DNA of 64,000 bases from Larimichthys crocea (GCF_000972845.2 NC_040032.1:21128248-21192247); one strand, 5' to 3'. Shown: positions 36,776 through 49,557, counted from the stretch's first letter. Notes: a model not told the origin generated them from the letters alone. Made by a program: numbers and translations.

Positions 36776-37884
36776 TTGAATAATACTACAAAGATGAAAA
36801 AAAAAAAAAAAACATTAATAACTTAGCTTACATACATCAACAATCTGATTTTTAGACCTTCATGTCTACAGCAAAATTCATATATTACTAATAAATATTG
36901 TACCAACAAGATTAAATAAATAAATAAGAGTCAACAACATGTCAAAAAGTGAGGTGTCCTGCGGGATGAAAGCATCTGCTCACACAGACCATGCGCCACA
37001 ACTTCAAAACAATAACAAAAATATAAAAAAATAAAATACAGTATAAGCCCCTCCAGCTACTTTGGGTTATTCACAACCTCCTCCTTCTCTCTCCCACTGT
37101 GAAGCGTAGATAAATCTATAAGGCCTGCAGCTGCTCAGGTAGAAGGCGAGTCGGTGTCATGATTGTGAGCATCAATCACAAACTTCAGTATGAAAGAGCT
37201 CAGGACATCACACTAATATTGATCAATAGATATCAGTGGGGAGAAATGGTCAACTGTACTGTATGCAACTATTAGAATAGCATCAGTCACTGTCATTACT
37301 AGTCAATTTGTGCATTAATGCTGAGGTATTCTGGCAAGGCCAAGCATTGTTTTGTATAATAATGAAGTTGCAGATGTCAATAGTGATGCTGCACCTCATG
37401 TTTGTGGTCTCTTTGTCTTGGTGTGTATCTGAACACCCAAAAGATGCAAACAAGGAGCATTGAGATTTGATGTTTAGAAATATGAGAACCACTGCTAGAT
37501 TAGTGTATTACTCTATATTTACTCAACATGCGGCATGATACTTTTATTTTAATCAAATTACAATATTTTGTATCTTTATGAAACGTGTTTGTTTCCCCGC
37601 ATTTTTCATATGCATTTTTCAGCTTCTGTCTTTTCTCCTGAGGGAGGCTCAGGTGTGTGCCGAGAATAACCCTGTAATGCTCAGAAGTCCATGTGAAGCA
37701 AAATAATTCCTTCATTAAAATTTAATTTTATGGCTTCATAATCAAAGCTTTCCTACTAACTTAATGTGATTTGAACCAAGTGAAGCAGCTCATTGTGTTT
37801 TCAGACAAGACTTTGCTTGGCATTTTCAAATAATCAGTACATGCCTGGGGGTTTGGTTCTTTTGCTGGAATATGAATTGGTACC

Positions 37885-37941
<57 letters not shown>

Positions 37942-39429
37942 TGAGGATGATGAAGAATTATGTTAAAGTAAAAGGATCGGTGGTTGCCGATTGCATGGCC
38001 ATGTGGAAGTCTTATCTAGAGTCCGTGTTGAGTTTGTCCGTTCTGGGGTACTGTAGAAACACGGTGAAATACTCTTCCAACCTGAGTATTCATGGTGTCT
38101 GCAGATATAAAAGTCTCATTTTAATATAACAAAAAACATGACGATTATACACTTAAAAAAACAGATCAACATCTGCAGTTTGCATTTAACTTAAAATTTG
38201 TCACATATGGAAGCTAAATAATCTCTACCAGACAAATTCAGTTATGTTAAAATATATAACTGACCTGAGGACCTTTCTTTCATTGTCTCTGGGTTCAAAA
38301 TTATACGTTTCCTAACATTGAAAGTATATATTTTTAAAACTGTCACATTGTGAAAGCGGTCTGTTGGTAACTAGATTGACTACATTAAGTTGTAGTCACA
38401 CTAGTTAAGTACATCTAGGATCATCTAGGATGAAGGCAGGTAGTTACTAAAGTCACCTCAGGTTGTTTTACAGGCTAAAATAACAGAATATTTTAGTGTG
38501 TAATCAGTTAAATGTTGTTCAGTACTTTGGTCTTTCTAACCTATATGAAGCCAGAAGGGTAAAGTAACCAAGTGTAGCTGAGGTTTAGAGACAAACGACC
38601 ACAGGGACATGTGAATCCACAGTGTTGCTCAGAGCTCATGGTGTTAGAAAATAAAACGTCCCTTGAGAAACCGCTTGCCACACCACAGAGTCATTAATTC
38701 TGTATCATGACCTGCCTGTCTGTTGGCAGCAGCCAGGCAATGTGTATCCTGTGGCATCATTATATTAGGAGTTGGATCAGAACAGCAACAAATAACAAGA
38801 GGGTGGTGTTGTGGGATGGGGTCAGATGTGATGCTGTGTGTAGGTGTGTGTGTGTGATGTCTAGATTAAGTAATAAAATCAAGCAAAATAATGTGATTCT
38901 ATGATAAAACAGGGGATAGAAGAATCCACAGAGCCTCAGAGACGTCATCCTCACACATTCTGAAAGGCGACCCATAGTATTATTTCACACAACGTGGCCC
39001 TCAAGAATAGATAACAGAACAAAACCTGCAGCTTTTACAAGAGTATCACACTTGGTTCAAAGCACTTCCAAAAAGATAAAAACCAAAAATACAAGCCTAC
39101 ACTGAGGATTAAAAGAAACCACCTACAGCAGGCAGTCATGTGAGCTGGACCGACATCAAGGAAACTAAAAAGAAAAGAAAAAAAAAAAGAAAGAGTTGCA
39201 GCCCACGTAGATTATAGGTTTCATTCTTGCAGGCAATAGTAGATTGTTACTCCTTTTTCCAAAAGTTATTGATTATATGACATCTTAAGCTTCAGCTTAC
39301 AGAGATGTGTCAAACTATTGGACCAAACAGTCAAATATATTTGAGCATGCAGTGATGCAACTGTTGATCAAGAAAAAAAAAATCCAACATGTACAACAAC
39401 AGTATCTTCATCTTTCAGCTGGAGGGTTG
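36776..39429. other. Unique DNA with one microsatellite
   Basis: No gene is seen. It holds an A-rich run at 36,799-36,814, the (GAT)18 array and a small tandem duplication of CATCTAGGAT near 38,412-38,431. Confidence 0.5.
37885..37939 (+). repeat. (GAT)18 microsatellite
   Basis: Fifty-five bp of perfect GAT repeat, then an imperfect extension (GATGAGGATGATGAAG) to about 37,955. In the GAT frame it would encode polyaspartate, but no coding context supports that. It is likely polymorphic. Confidence 0.97.
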
Positions 39430-40000
39430 TTAGCATTAAAAGTATGGCTCTGGAGAGTCGTACACACATTTTCCCTTTTGGAGTCCCTCAGGGTTCTATT
39501 CTTGGGCCAATCCTTTCCCCCTTAATTTGGATCCTGTAGGATCTATTTTCAGAAAATATGGCACCTTATTCTACCTTCCTTTAATATGGACTGATGCAAA
39601 CTATTGTTGGACTGATATGTGCAATGGTGTCTGTGATACCCCTCGGATGGACCTGTGTTCCCTTAAATCCTATGTACAACCCACTATTAAAATCTGGATG
39701 GGCTGATTTTAAATTTGAGTCTGATAAAGTAAGTGATAAAAATCTCGCTTTTTCTAGCCTTTTAATATTTTATGATTTTTAAAAGCTTTGTCTTTCAACA
39801 AAGAAAGTCCAAGCGAGAGCACATTTCCCCTGTACTGGCCTGAATTCATGGATGTTTTTAGAATTGAATTTGAGACTTCATTGTTTGCCTAAAAATCATA
39901 AAATGGGCTCCAAGATTCCTCTCAGAGCTATTACAACCACACGTCACATCAAGTTCACTCAGGTCTCCTGATCTGAGCTGGTTATAACAAGATAAAATGC
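39430..40000 (+). pseudogene. L2/Rex-like LINE reverse transcriptase remnant
   Basis: At 39,480-39,509 the frame reads GVPQGSILGP, the reverse transcriptase motif of L2/Rex/CR1-type LINEs. A second frame gives GSIFRKYGTLFYLPL, matching the stretch before the catalytic YADD block, but YADD itself is absent. Near 39,810-39,955 a third frame reads REHISPVLA and then RFLSELLQPHVTSSSLRS, matching the C-terminal segment of the same proteins. The parts are in the right order on one strand, broken by frameshifts and stops. It is a dead element. It probably continues at 40,780-41,010. Confidence 0.8.
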
Positions 40001-40779
40001 ATCTTTATTCATTGGCTTTTCACTCAGTAGGAGAGCTGCCTGTATTGTTCTTTTGTCTTTAAAATTAGTCTTTGATTTTATGTTCTTTAGCTATCTTTGA
40101 TTAAAGCATGTTATTTTGTATGTGGATAGTGGTAGCCCCAGCAGCAAAGATGTCATATAATATTCATATAATGCCATATAATATTGACAATATCAGAAAT
40201 ACAAAGTATGATTGGGAAAGCCTAAAAATGCAGCTTTGATGTTACTGTATGGTTTTAAATCCATTTAAAGAAATAACACTGCCTGATGTGGCGCCAATGT
40301 TTGTTTGCTTTTCAGGCACTTAGCATAATTTAGTGCTCAGTCAGACATATCAGTATTTTCCAGTTATAATTACTAGTCATGAACACTCCTTATGTTGGAA
40401 AACTGGTAATTAAAGTCACTACAAAATAACATTAAGGCATTAAGTGCTTGGTTTTGGCTCAGCCCACAGGAGAAATTGCTTAGCCAACCAATGTTTTGTT
40501 GCCACTGATGCTACAGGGATTTCATTTATTTATTTATTTTTTCTTTTAAGCACTTTATGAATGAATAATGTAATATAACGGGGCAACGAGTTGGGTTTGC
40601 ATCAGCTTCCTTGGATCTCAGTAGTAAAGATTTTTACTTCAGAGATTACTTTAGAGTTTATTTACTAATATGCAGTTTGTGAAAGCTTAGCTTGCAGCTC
40701 TGTATGTTGGCCCCAAGAGTGTTCCTCTTTTGAGGAGATATGTAGGTTAAAACTGGGTTGAATTTGAACTGTAATTAAG
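40001..40779. other. Sequence between the two LINE parts
   Basis: I see no LINE-like coding match here, although the flanking pieces belong in consecutive order. It is either a later insertion of unknown kind or badly decayed LINE sequence. No gene is present. Confidence 0.4.
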
Positions 40780-41010
40780 TATGGAGTGGGTTCACTTTAG
40801 GGGAGCAGTCAAGGTGGTAATCTTTAAAACAAAAAACCTTAAACACACCTTTTAGCATGCTATACACTTGCTATTTGTATTCTATTTTTTTATCATGCAC
40901 TTCATTTTATTCACTGTTCAGTTTCCCTTAGATTTGTTATTTAAACAGCTTTTTAACTCTATGTTGCATTTGATGTGTGTGTGCTACATAAAATTTGATT
41001 TAATTTAAAT
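40780..41010 (+). mobile_element. 3' end of the same LINE with L2-type tail
   Basis: At about 40,790-40,845 one frame reads VHFRGAVKVVIFKTKNLKHT, like the final LRxAxSVxxFKxxLKTHLF of L2/Rex-type proteins. A T-rich untranslated part follows, ending GTGCTACATAAAATTTGATT, a mutated form of the GTGCTATATAAATAAA tail. Strand and order fit with 39,430-40,000 being the same element. Confidence 0.65.
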
Positions 41011-41671
41011 ACAACTGTTAAGCAACACACTTAGTAATAAGATAACATTGATCTCTGAACGTTGTTTTAATATTGCTTTTCATTTTGCAGTGTTAAAAAC
41101 TGTGCTATTAGCAATTCAGGCAGCGACTGCTTTAAATCACAATTACAGAGGCAGCTACACAAGTGAGTCGTATCGCATTAAATACCAATTAGCAGTATGT
41201 GCCAGTTTTAATAGAGCTCTGACAATTACCATTTTTATGTGAGTTTCCAAGGCAAAAAACTTCTGTAGTGTAGTAGGAAGAAAAGTGTGAAAAGTATAAC
41301 ATTTAAAAGTGAGCATACTAAGCATACTTTAATAAGCATACTGTCATCAAAAGTGAACAGTACTTTAGAGTTTTACCAGTATTTCGTCATAAAACGTGGA
41401 TTATCAGTGGATTATTGTAGAACAAAGTGGATTTGTGATTTTGTACATCCAGCATTTCTGGGCACAGAAGGTGAAAAAGGGCTAAATTCACACCAGAAGC
41501 AAGAGATTAGTGACCTGCAGTGACCTGAAGCATTCCCGCTGTGCAATCCATACAAGCTCTGACCGTTGTTTGGCCATCACTTTTTTCACAACTTCTCAGC
41601 AACACAGACAAAAGCAGGATGAACTGTCTGAACAGTAACTGGTAAAATAATTCTAAGTTAATGTTCCCACA
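41011..41671. other. Unique DNA, no gene seen
   Basis: Short frames only. A 78-codon frame at 41,287-41,523 has no recognisable domain. Confidence 0.5.
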
Positions 41672-41765
41672 GTGAAATCTGAAAGGGATGTCTGGAATAC
41701 CCTGTTTAACCTGCTGCCACTGCATCCCGATACAATAAGTAGAAGAAAATAGATGGGCATGTGAT
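41672..41765 (+). mobile_element. RTE/Rex3-like LINE C-terminal tail, copy 1
   Basis: The frame from 41,672 reads VKSERDVWNTLFNLLPLHPD and ends in TAG at 41,750-41,752, followed by ATGGGCA. This is the C-terminal end of a fish non-LTR retrotransposon (consensus about GERDVWxxLLxLLPPRPD, then a GGAT-rich tail). It matches copy 2 at 45,660-45,815. Only the extreme 3' end survives, as expected of 5'-truncated LINE insertions. The clade assignment is from memory. Confidence 0.7.
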
Positions 41766-44700
41766 ATGTGTACGCAAGGCCTTTCACTTGGCCTTCAGTC
41801 TGACTCAATGCCAAGTCTCAAGTAGCTGTAAAGTAACTTGAAATAAACTGTAAAAATATTAAAAGACAAACTGAAACTACTCAAACTCTCAGGTGAACAC
41901 ATCAGGAATCTACAGATGGTCCATGGATGAGCTCTGGTGCACCTAATGATACCACCTAACACTCCTTACAAACCACTATCAAGAGTTCATTTCCAGTGTT
42001 GGCAGTGAATGCTTAAAGTACCTCCAGAATGTGTATTTTCTGGTTTTTATGGCTATGCTTAGGCACAAAGCACTTAGGTAACTTAAGGGGAAGATCATTG
42101 TCTCGTGATTATGGTTAAATACTGAAATGCTAAAAGCACAAGAAGGCAATGACCAATATCTTTTTCCAACATAAAAATAACATGGTACTTCCTGAAGCAT
42201 TGACTTCTATCATATAAAAGAAAAAAATAAATAACTTCATGAACATATTTGAGTGAGATAGGGTTGGAAACCTTGACTGATCATTGCAGTATACTTCAGG
42301 ACGTGTAAAGTGGAACATTTGGGTTATTTGAATGTCTGCCTCCTTTGTAGAGATATTATAAATATGCAAGACAGACACATGTAGGGCATCTAAAATGCTT
42401 CACCAAAGTGTAAAATACCTTTTCACTTTCTGCTCTCTCTATTTTGCAAACCACTGAGAACCAATCAGATTTCCCAGAGTCTCTCCCGCATGTAGTGTGC
42501 ATCCCATTAGCACAGCAGTACCAACCACTGAAACCTATTACTTCTCAAAATGCTGCAAAATAGACCTCAGCAGACATATTGTTACACAAAACCCAAGTCT
42601 TTTAAACCACCGGTTGCCGGTTCATTGCCTCAGTGCCTTCCGGCAATTGAAAGAGCACAAAAAGATTTGATCAGCTCCTGGGAGTCGAGCTGCAGCGGTG
42701 AAATTGTGAGCCATTCTGTCACAGCGATGGGAGCTGGTTTTCGTTCCTAAGTTATGTGAAAGCAGTGCTATCAGCTCATCAGGACATAATACTGTCTTAT
42801 CTTCAACCGGCATCTTAAACAGGGCTAATCATGTATATCACATCTGTGTTTTTTGGAATGAATTCACATTTTAAGAGGAGGTACTCATTTACTTGGAAGA
42901 TTAGGTTTTAAGCAGCCACATCTCTTCCAAATACTCTGACTCTTTGAAAATGACATGAAGCTAAATTTTCCTCTCCCTCCTCCTTTCTCTCACTCCAGCC
43001 TGAGGCAAAGGGAAACAAAACAGGCTTTTCACTGGAGCTTTGAGATTGAAAATTTAACCATCGCAAATTAGGTCCTGATCTCGTTTGAGTATTCATTCAA
43101 GTGTGATGACATTTACATTTCAAATTCCAAAGTGTCAGAGTTGTTGTTTTTTTCATGACACTACTGTAGTAGTTATAAAAGAATCCAGAGGCTACTTTTT
43201 TGAGTTATTCACACATATAATTTTATTTAACTAAACGGAATATGGAGAATTGCCTAAAAACCCTTTAGGGCCATAAAAAGCCAGGCAGATCATTACAGGA
43301 AATAACCAGCAAGCTGTGTATCAATAATTTTAGACATAGAAAGAAAAATGATTAAGCATCTCATATACGCCAACTATTAAAACCAACTGTGAACCTGAAA
43401 AAGAGATATTTGTGTTTATTTTACCAGTTTGTGGAAACAGAGACATTACACCCATTTTACACATAAAGGTGAGCTTTTGAGCCGGGTTATCTCAGCTTCA
43501 TTTGAGACTGACATGGATATTCATGTCATATAAGTCAGACTGCAATTATGAGCAGTCAAGTGGGAAAAAGTCTGCTAGATATAGACTTAATTTATTAATA
43601 TTAATATGAAATATCTGGTCTCACTTCTTAACAAACCAATTCTAACGACTTCTAAAAGGCTATTATGACTAATGCCTAATTACAACGGAATAATGCATGA
43701 AAAGCTCACAACTTGTAATAACTTGGGTTTTCACATTGTTGCCATACCACCAGCATACAGTAGATGAGAGCAGGCATACATCTTTCATGTCTTCAGAACG
43801 ACAACTCTTTGGGTGATAAGTACCGTGAAACTGCCTAATAGCATGCCCAAGAGCTGCTGTGTCATATTTTGCACGAAGAAACCCAACTTTATGGGTTTCT
43901 TTACGGTCCCAAAGAGCAAAGGACAGTAAAAGGAGAAATATTTTGTACATATGTGTATGTCTGTGGCTTCTTCATCTTCATCACAAGTTTCTTTGAGAAG
44001 ATTTAAATCTGGGACTAAGTCTACAAGCAAGTCCAGTTGCCCCAGATTTAACTCTTCTTAAAGGATGATAATCTGGATGACTTCAAGGATCACAGGTTAG
44101 TTAATAATGTTACTGAGTAAATGGCGTGCGCCAATTGTGCTTGTGGATTGAACTGAATAAGAAAAGAGTCTTAGTCTTTGTGCTTTTACTCTACTACTAG
44201 TATTATTGTATTGTCCCACCATGAAACACCTGCTTTTTGAATGGAGTTTGTAAAAAAACAACTTGACCTGCCTTCTATTGGTGAACCCTTTAAAACAGCA
44301 TAAAGTGATGTAGGAAGTGGAGCTAAGGATCCAGCATATTTAGAGATTTTATTTGAAACAGCTGGTTAAGAAAGTGAGAAATGAAAACAGTTTTTCAGAT
44401 TTGGAAATTAGCAATTAATGATTGGTTTCATGGCTGCAGGTCCATTTACCAGCTACATTCTTATAATAAACTCATCCCACAAAGTGTGTTTTGTGTCAGT
44501 ACCTTCCTTCTTACAGACTACAGCAGTCTTCATTGTTACTTTCAAAGAAAGCCACCAGGCTCACGCTCAGGAGGAAGACAAAATTCACTGACAGATGATG
44601 ATGATACGATGAAAGGACAGTAAAAACAAGCAGCATCAGTGAGCGGCAAACAACAATAACAAAAACAAAGACAACGGCGCTCCATCTATCCCGATTGGAA

Positions 44701-45659
44701 CTTTATTTTTTTGTTGTTTTCCACAGGTTTCTCCCTCTGACTTTCTAATGATTGAAGACTGCAGATGCACCAAGGGGAAAGGCGAGATTAAACAGTGCCA
44801 ACAAAGACTGATCGCCTGCATAGAAATGTCAGCACAAGTCATTTCCAAGAGAACTCATGACAAAAAGTGACTAATTCAAAAGGCAGGTTGCTGATGAGAA
44901 AAAAAAAGGCTTTCACTCTCCACTGACAATAAAAGAACCGACAAAGAACATGAACAAGGGTTATTCTGTGAGGATGAAAATGGAATAGGATGGTTATTAT
45001 TGAATGGCTGCTTTCACTCAATTTATACTGTTATGACATTTTTATTTAACTTTTTTGAGATTGTATTTAAATTTCTGTTATTTTACCTCAAGAAAAGTCA
45101 CCCGGTGCTCATGTGGCTTTGAAACATCAAACAAACTGTAAAACGCAGAACTCAGCCAGCTAAAGTAGTAGCACCTTAGCAAAGTGTAGTGTTGAGCCCT
45201 AGAGAAAAACTAAAAAAAAAAAAACGAAACTTCAACAAAAGTTGGTTCTAATATATAAACCCTGAGCTTGGCTTCACAAATATGCAAACGCAGCCACTGT
45301 ACAAGTCCCAGATGTTACTGAATCCTTCTACTTACAGCTGCACTTTTGCACTTTTTAAGTTAGTTTTAATGAGTTCATACATTTGGCTTCGCTTGAGGCA
45401 AGATTTCCAGATCCAGGCCATCATCCAGTCAGTCTAATCAGTCTCAGAGTTAAAAAAACAAACAAGATTTGTCTTCAGTCGTCAGCCAGACAAACACACA
45501 ATTGCAGCGGCGTCACCACGGAGTCCAGTGGATCAAGGCCTGGCCACCAAATGCTCCCCTCTTGGGTCTGGCTGCAGGAGAGGACCCTGCTTTCACAATA
45601 TCAGACAACTTGCTGCAACTCCTTCTCAGCTGATTCATAATGCTCTGTGAGACTCAAAT
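41766..45659. other. Unique DNA, no gene seen
   Basis: No recognised repeats. Frames of 60-93 codons on both strands lack domains and splice context. The minus-strand frames near 43,669-44,030 and 44,636-45,021 were checked by eye and match nothing known to me. Confidence 0.5.
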
Positions 45660-45815
45660 CGCTGGAGGGATTACATTTCCCATCTGGCCTGGGAAGGCCT
45701 CGAGATCACCCAGGGGGCTGGAAACCTTGCTGGAGAGAGGGACGTCTAAAATACCCTGCTTAACTTGCTGCTACCACAACCTGATCCCAGATAAGTGAAA
45801 GACAATGGATGGATA
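45660..45815 (+). mobile_element. RTE/Rex3-like LINE C-terminal tail, copy 2
   Basis: From 45,660 the frame reads RWRDYISHLAWEGLEITQ and then AGERDV-stop-NTLLNLLLPQPDPR-stop, followed by GACAATGGATGGAT. It is the same protein end as copy 1 but longer upstream. A stop codon replaces the Trp present in copy 1. The GGAT-type tail fits an RTE-type LINE 3' end. Upstream sequence to about 45,380 was not confidently assigned. Confidence 0.8.
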
Positions 45816-46059
45816 TTTTGTCTGTTTTAGTTATTATATTTTATAATATATCACAATGTATTTCTTACACATGCAGAAATATAATAGTTTAAATTTAGTA
45901 CAGCTTTAGTTATGCTGGACAAACACTTTTATAAATGTATGTACTTAAGCATGTGACATGTATTGAAAGAAAGCTGGCTTTTGGTGGATTCATTAAACAA
46001 ACATGTACATTTACTTTACTGAATATACTTAATGACTAAAACTGTACTCTCATGATTCA

Positions 46060-46725
46060 AGATTCAAAAACCACCTCACAACGATAAACACATGCACCCA
46101 TGAAAAATAAAACTGTATTAAAACACAAACAGTTCACACACACAATGCAGCTTTACTAAGCTGCATTAGAAAGCAGTACCAGTCTATTTGGCCTTGTTTA
46201 AAATTGATATTGCAGTGGGTATGAAAGGGATTTGGTATGTTCTGTTTTGGACAAAAGTGTTTTGAAGCAGCTGCCTGATGGGAGTGTGCGCCAGGAGGTA
46301 AAGGATTCTTAATAAAGGAGTCTGACTTTCCTTTTTACTCAGTGACTGTAAAAGTCTGATGGTTGGGTTTGAGTGGTACTGGTGAGTTTGGGTGGACACA
46401 TATATTTTTCTTGCTTTTCTGTGTGTTGAATGTGAAGACTGTCTGGTATTTAAAACTTTCAGTGTCCTCAGGAGAAGAAATATGTGCTGTTGGACATTTT
46501 TGTAGCCCCTGTCCACATGTTGTGTAAAACGACAGGTTGTGGTTCATCTTAGTGCCCAGGTACTTAAAAATCTCAACCTGTTCCACCACCTGCCTCTCCA
46601 GAGTGGTCCAGAGAGAGTTTAATTTAAGTTTAACTGTTACATATATTATGTATGGTATCCGGTGCCTGGCTCACCCTAAGACAGCTCTTTGGTCTTACTG
46701 ATGTTCAGTTCCAGGGAACTTTCCT
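46060..46725 (-). pseudogene. L2-clade LINE: RT C-terminus and 3' UTR, decayed
   Basis: On the minus strand, starting near 46,720, the translation reads LELNISKTKEL, then VEQVEIFKYLGTKM...LSF, then (after frame changes) LPSGSCFKTLLSKTE and PFIPTAISILNKAK with a stop at about 46,184. These match in order the end of L2/CR1-type proteins: LELNxxKTKE(M), VxxFKYLGxxLD..LSW, LLPSGRRFR and SFIPxAIxLLN. Several frameshifts and a missing middle make it non-functional. The 3' UTR lies below 46,184 and contains a perfect stem-loop. The 3' end was not fixed precisely. Confidence 0.85.
46144..46167 (-). other. Perfect 10-bp stem-loop in the LINE 3' UTR
   Basis: AATGCAGCTT-TACT-AAGCTGCATT forms a 10-bp stem with a 4-nt loop. 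It starts 17 nt beyond the stop codon of the minus-strand LINE frame. L2-clade elements such as eel UnaL2 use a 3' stem-loop for recognition by their own reverse transcriptase. That this hairpin has the role is inference, since the known one lies close to the extreme 3' end. Confidence 0.6.
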
Positions 46726-47598
46726 GGAGTTGGGTCGCTATGTTATTATACATGGAAGCTCACTAGTTGTATCAAAAAATACATTGTCGTTATACTGCAA
46801 ATGGTTAGAAATATTCAAAACACTTCATACACTTCACGTACAGAATATTTGAATATGGGAAATGATTCAAAGTTTTCACTTGAGACAGATTAGAGCTTGT
46901 TAGAAGCTGGAATTTTAAATGACATGAGTCTAAAAAGTCCTTATCACCTCTGTGTTTATGCAGAGCTTCAAATGGAACAGCCTAAGATAATTCACTGCAA
47001 AATGACAGTACTTAGCATTCAAAAGGCCAGCACCAACAGATAGCTCCCCCTTATCACTGGACCGGGATGTAACAGAGTTGAACTGTATTAAATTATTCAG
47101 CTTTTTTTATCACCCTGAGACAATATTAGCATTTTAGATAAATTACCAAACCCTGGCACTTTATCTCACTTTTTAGAACTTATTATTTAACACACTGCTT
47201 TACAGTTTGGGAACAGAAATAAGCAAGGATAATGGACGGTGCTTTATATTTCATCTTGAGGGGTAGCCTATATAACGAGTTTATGACATGGGGCTTTCCT
47301 TCCAGACGGCCATCAGGCGCCGAAGTGTTAGAGGTCTTTAATCAAAATTTACTGGAGTGTCCACTTATACGAGCAATTTTATTGATGCATTAGCAAAAAG
47401 ATGAATGTCTTCATTCAAACAGAGTTAAGGGTTGTTGGAGTGACCCTGTCAAAGAAGTCCTGTACTGTATTTGAAGTTACAAAACAGATGCTAAGATGAA
47501 GATTTTGATACTGAAATGCAGTCTATATCAACCACATCAATGGTTCCTGGAGAAAAAAAAAAGTAATCAATCCAAGATGCTTTCATGTTTTTATTTAT

Positions 47599-47619
47599 TT
47601 ATATATATATATAAATATA

Positions 47620-47660
<41 letters not shown>

Positions 47661-47690
47661 CTATATCTCTATTATATATATATATATATT
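47599..47690 (+). repeat. (AT)n microsatellite, imperfect
   Basis: About 90 bp of AT repeat with small interruptions (AAAT, TTAT, CTATATCTC). It is likely polymorphic and hard to assemble. Confidence 0.95.
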
Positions 47691-49433
47691 GATCCACTGC
47701 TTTTGGCCTTTCTGAAAAGAAATATGATTGCATGATTAAAGTGATTGCATGACGCCAATGCAAGGTTTTCATCTCTTTTATCCCAGAGAGCAAAGAAAAC
47801 ACCTTTTCATCATGTGGCTCTCACAAGAATGAGCAATGCTTTGCAGTTCATTGTGTTCTGGTCTAGTCTAAGAGCCCAGTAGACTGTCAGACATGTCAAA
47901 CAATTTGTGTTGTACTAAAGGAAATCTAGAAACATGTGGAGGTAAATATTCCAAAGACAAAAAAAAAAGAAAATTTGCTTCAATATTCCCATTAATTACA
48001 TTTTGCTCAAAATGTATCATGTGGCCTCTTGGTTGGAATCCAATATCTTTGACAGTAAATTATGAAAATATGCAAGCAGTGATCTTCAAAGATATTGGGA
48101 CCCAAATTACACCTGGTGCACAGCGACTAGACTGACTGATGCAACACCCAGCTTCTTACATTGAGTAAGTAGCAAATGTACTTGGGTATGTTGAGGTGTG
48201 GTCAGGTACATTGTTGGCACCATGTTATCCTTATCAGAAAGCACCATTAAGCGATAAAAACCTGGTCTAAAGTCAATGCTGTAACATATTCCTGGTGTTT
48301 AATGGAAGCATTTCTCAGAGTTTAAGACACAACTACATAGAAGGGCTGAAAAAGATAAATAATATTGATAATATAGAGGACTGGGAGATAGTGGAGGCAT
48401 CCACCAACCCATTTACTGCCGTAAACGGACTCTTATCCCGCCAGGCTGTAATAGACATCTGTAATCTCCTGTCACATGATTTGGTGATGAATTCTGCTGC
48501 TCCTGTAGATGGTCTGCTCGTGCACTTTAATTTCAGCAGATGCACTTCCTCAGCATAGAACTTGGACAGACACATCTGGCGATGACACTGGTTTAATAAT
48601 TCTCTTTGCACATTTTGCCTTATCACGCACCCTCATTATGCACTGTAAAAGTAGATGGATCGCTCAAATAGCACCCATTGCCTTTGTCAGTATTTCCACG
48701 CCATGAATCTGAAAAAAAAAAGCAAGAAAGCAAACAAACTCAGCCTGAAAGGCCCTTCTTCTCACAAAAATTTCTCAAAAACAGCCAATGATTTCATGCC
48801 TGTGCTATAATGTTGATTTATTATAAACTCAAAATAGATTTTCATTACATTTTTCTATGACCTCAACTGCAGCTCTGTTGTTGGAGAATGAAGGACCTTT
48901 TTAAATGTCCACAAAGGGTTTAATGATGATAGGACGGACGGGAAGTGTCCGACTCCCCGCCAAGTCTGTCCTCACCCCATCCAACTGGACATTCTGCTCT
49001 TACATGATCCCTGATGATAAGATATAATTAAATATACCCAACGCTCTGCCACTGGTATCAAACAGACCCCCAAAAACCACACAACACCCTGAGCGCCTGC
49101 AGTAATGGCTTCGTAAACAGCCTGCTATTCTGCTACGTAATGACCCATGAAGGAACCCTTCTGTGAGCCAGTAGCTATATCTAGCCCATGGCTTTTGGCC
49201 TGCTCATGAAATGTGCTCTGACACTGACAGAGTGGGACAGGTGGCAGAGGCTGGAAAGGATGCCAAGGCTGACGCTGCTCACTGCTGCTGCAGCCGAGAT
49301 GCGTCCAGCGCTCTGTGACGGAGAGTCAGAGCTTCTGAGGGGTCGACTATGTTCTTCCAGGTCACCTCTCGACACCACTGACAAAACGGAGCAACAAGGC
49401 CGAACCTTGGTGTCTGGAAGTTATTTTGCCATT

Positions 49434-49441
49434 CACTTGTC
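49434..49441 (+). repeat. Left target-site duplication, CACTTGTC
   Basis: This 8-mer sits directly before the CAGTGGCGCC terminus of the hAT-like element and recurs exactly at 50,334-50,341. Eight bp is the duplication size of hAT transposition. Confidence 0.85.
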
Positions 49442-49522
49442 CAGTGGCGCCAGCAGAAAAAAAATCTGATGGTGGCTAGTGGGTGGCAAGGCTAATTCTT
49501 AGGGTGGCATACCCCCCCTCCT

Positions 49523-49525
<3 letters not shown>

Positions 49526-49554
<29 letters not shown>
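49526..49554 (+). repeat. (TA)n tract, left half
   Basis: A perfect TA repeat stops directly before CAGCGCCGG. A second TA tract begins at 49,708, so the two may once have been a single array. Confidence 0.9.

Positions 49555-49557
<3 letters not shown>

Larger units (their letters stand above)
46726..49441. other. Unique DNA with an AT microsatellite
   Basis: No gene is established. The 48,290-48,710 interval has frames on both strands (87 plus, 97 minus) with no domain. The 48,890-49,440 interval is GC-richer and CpG-bearing with no repeat hallmark, and may be a conserved non-coding block. Confidence 0.45.
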
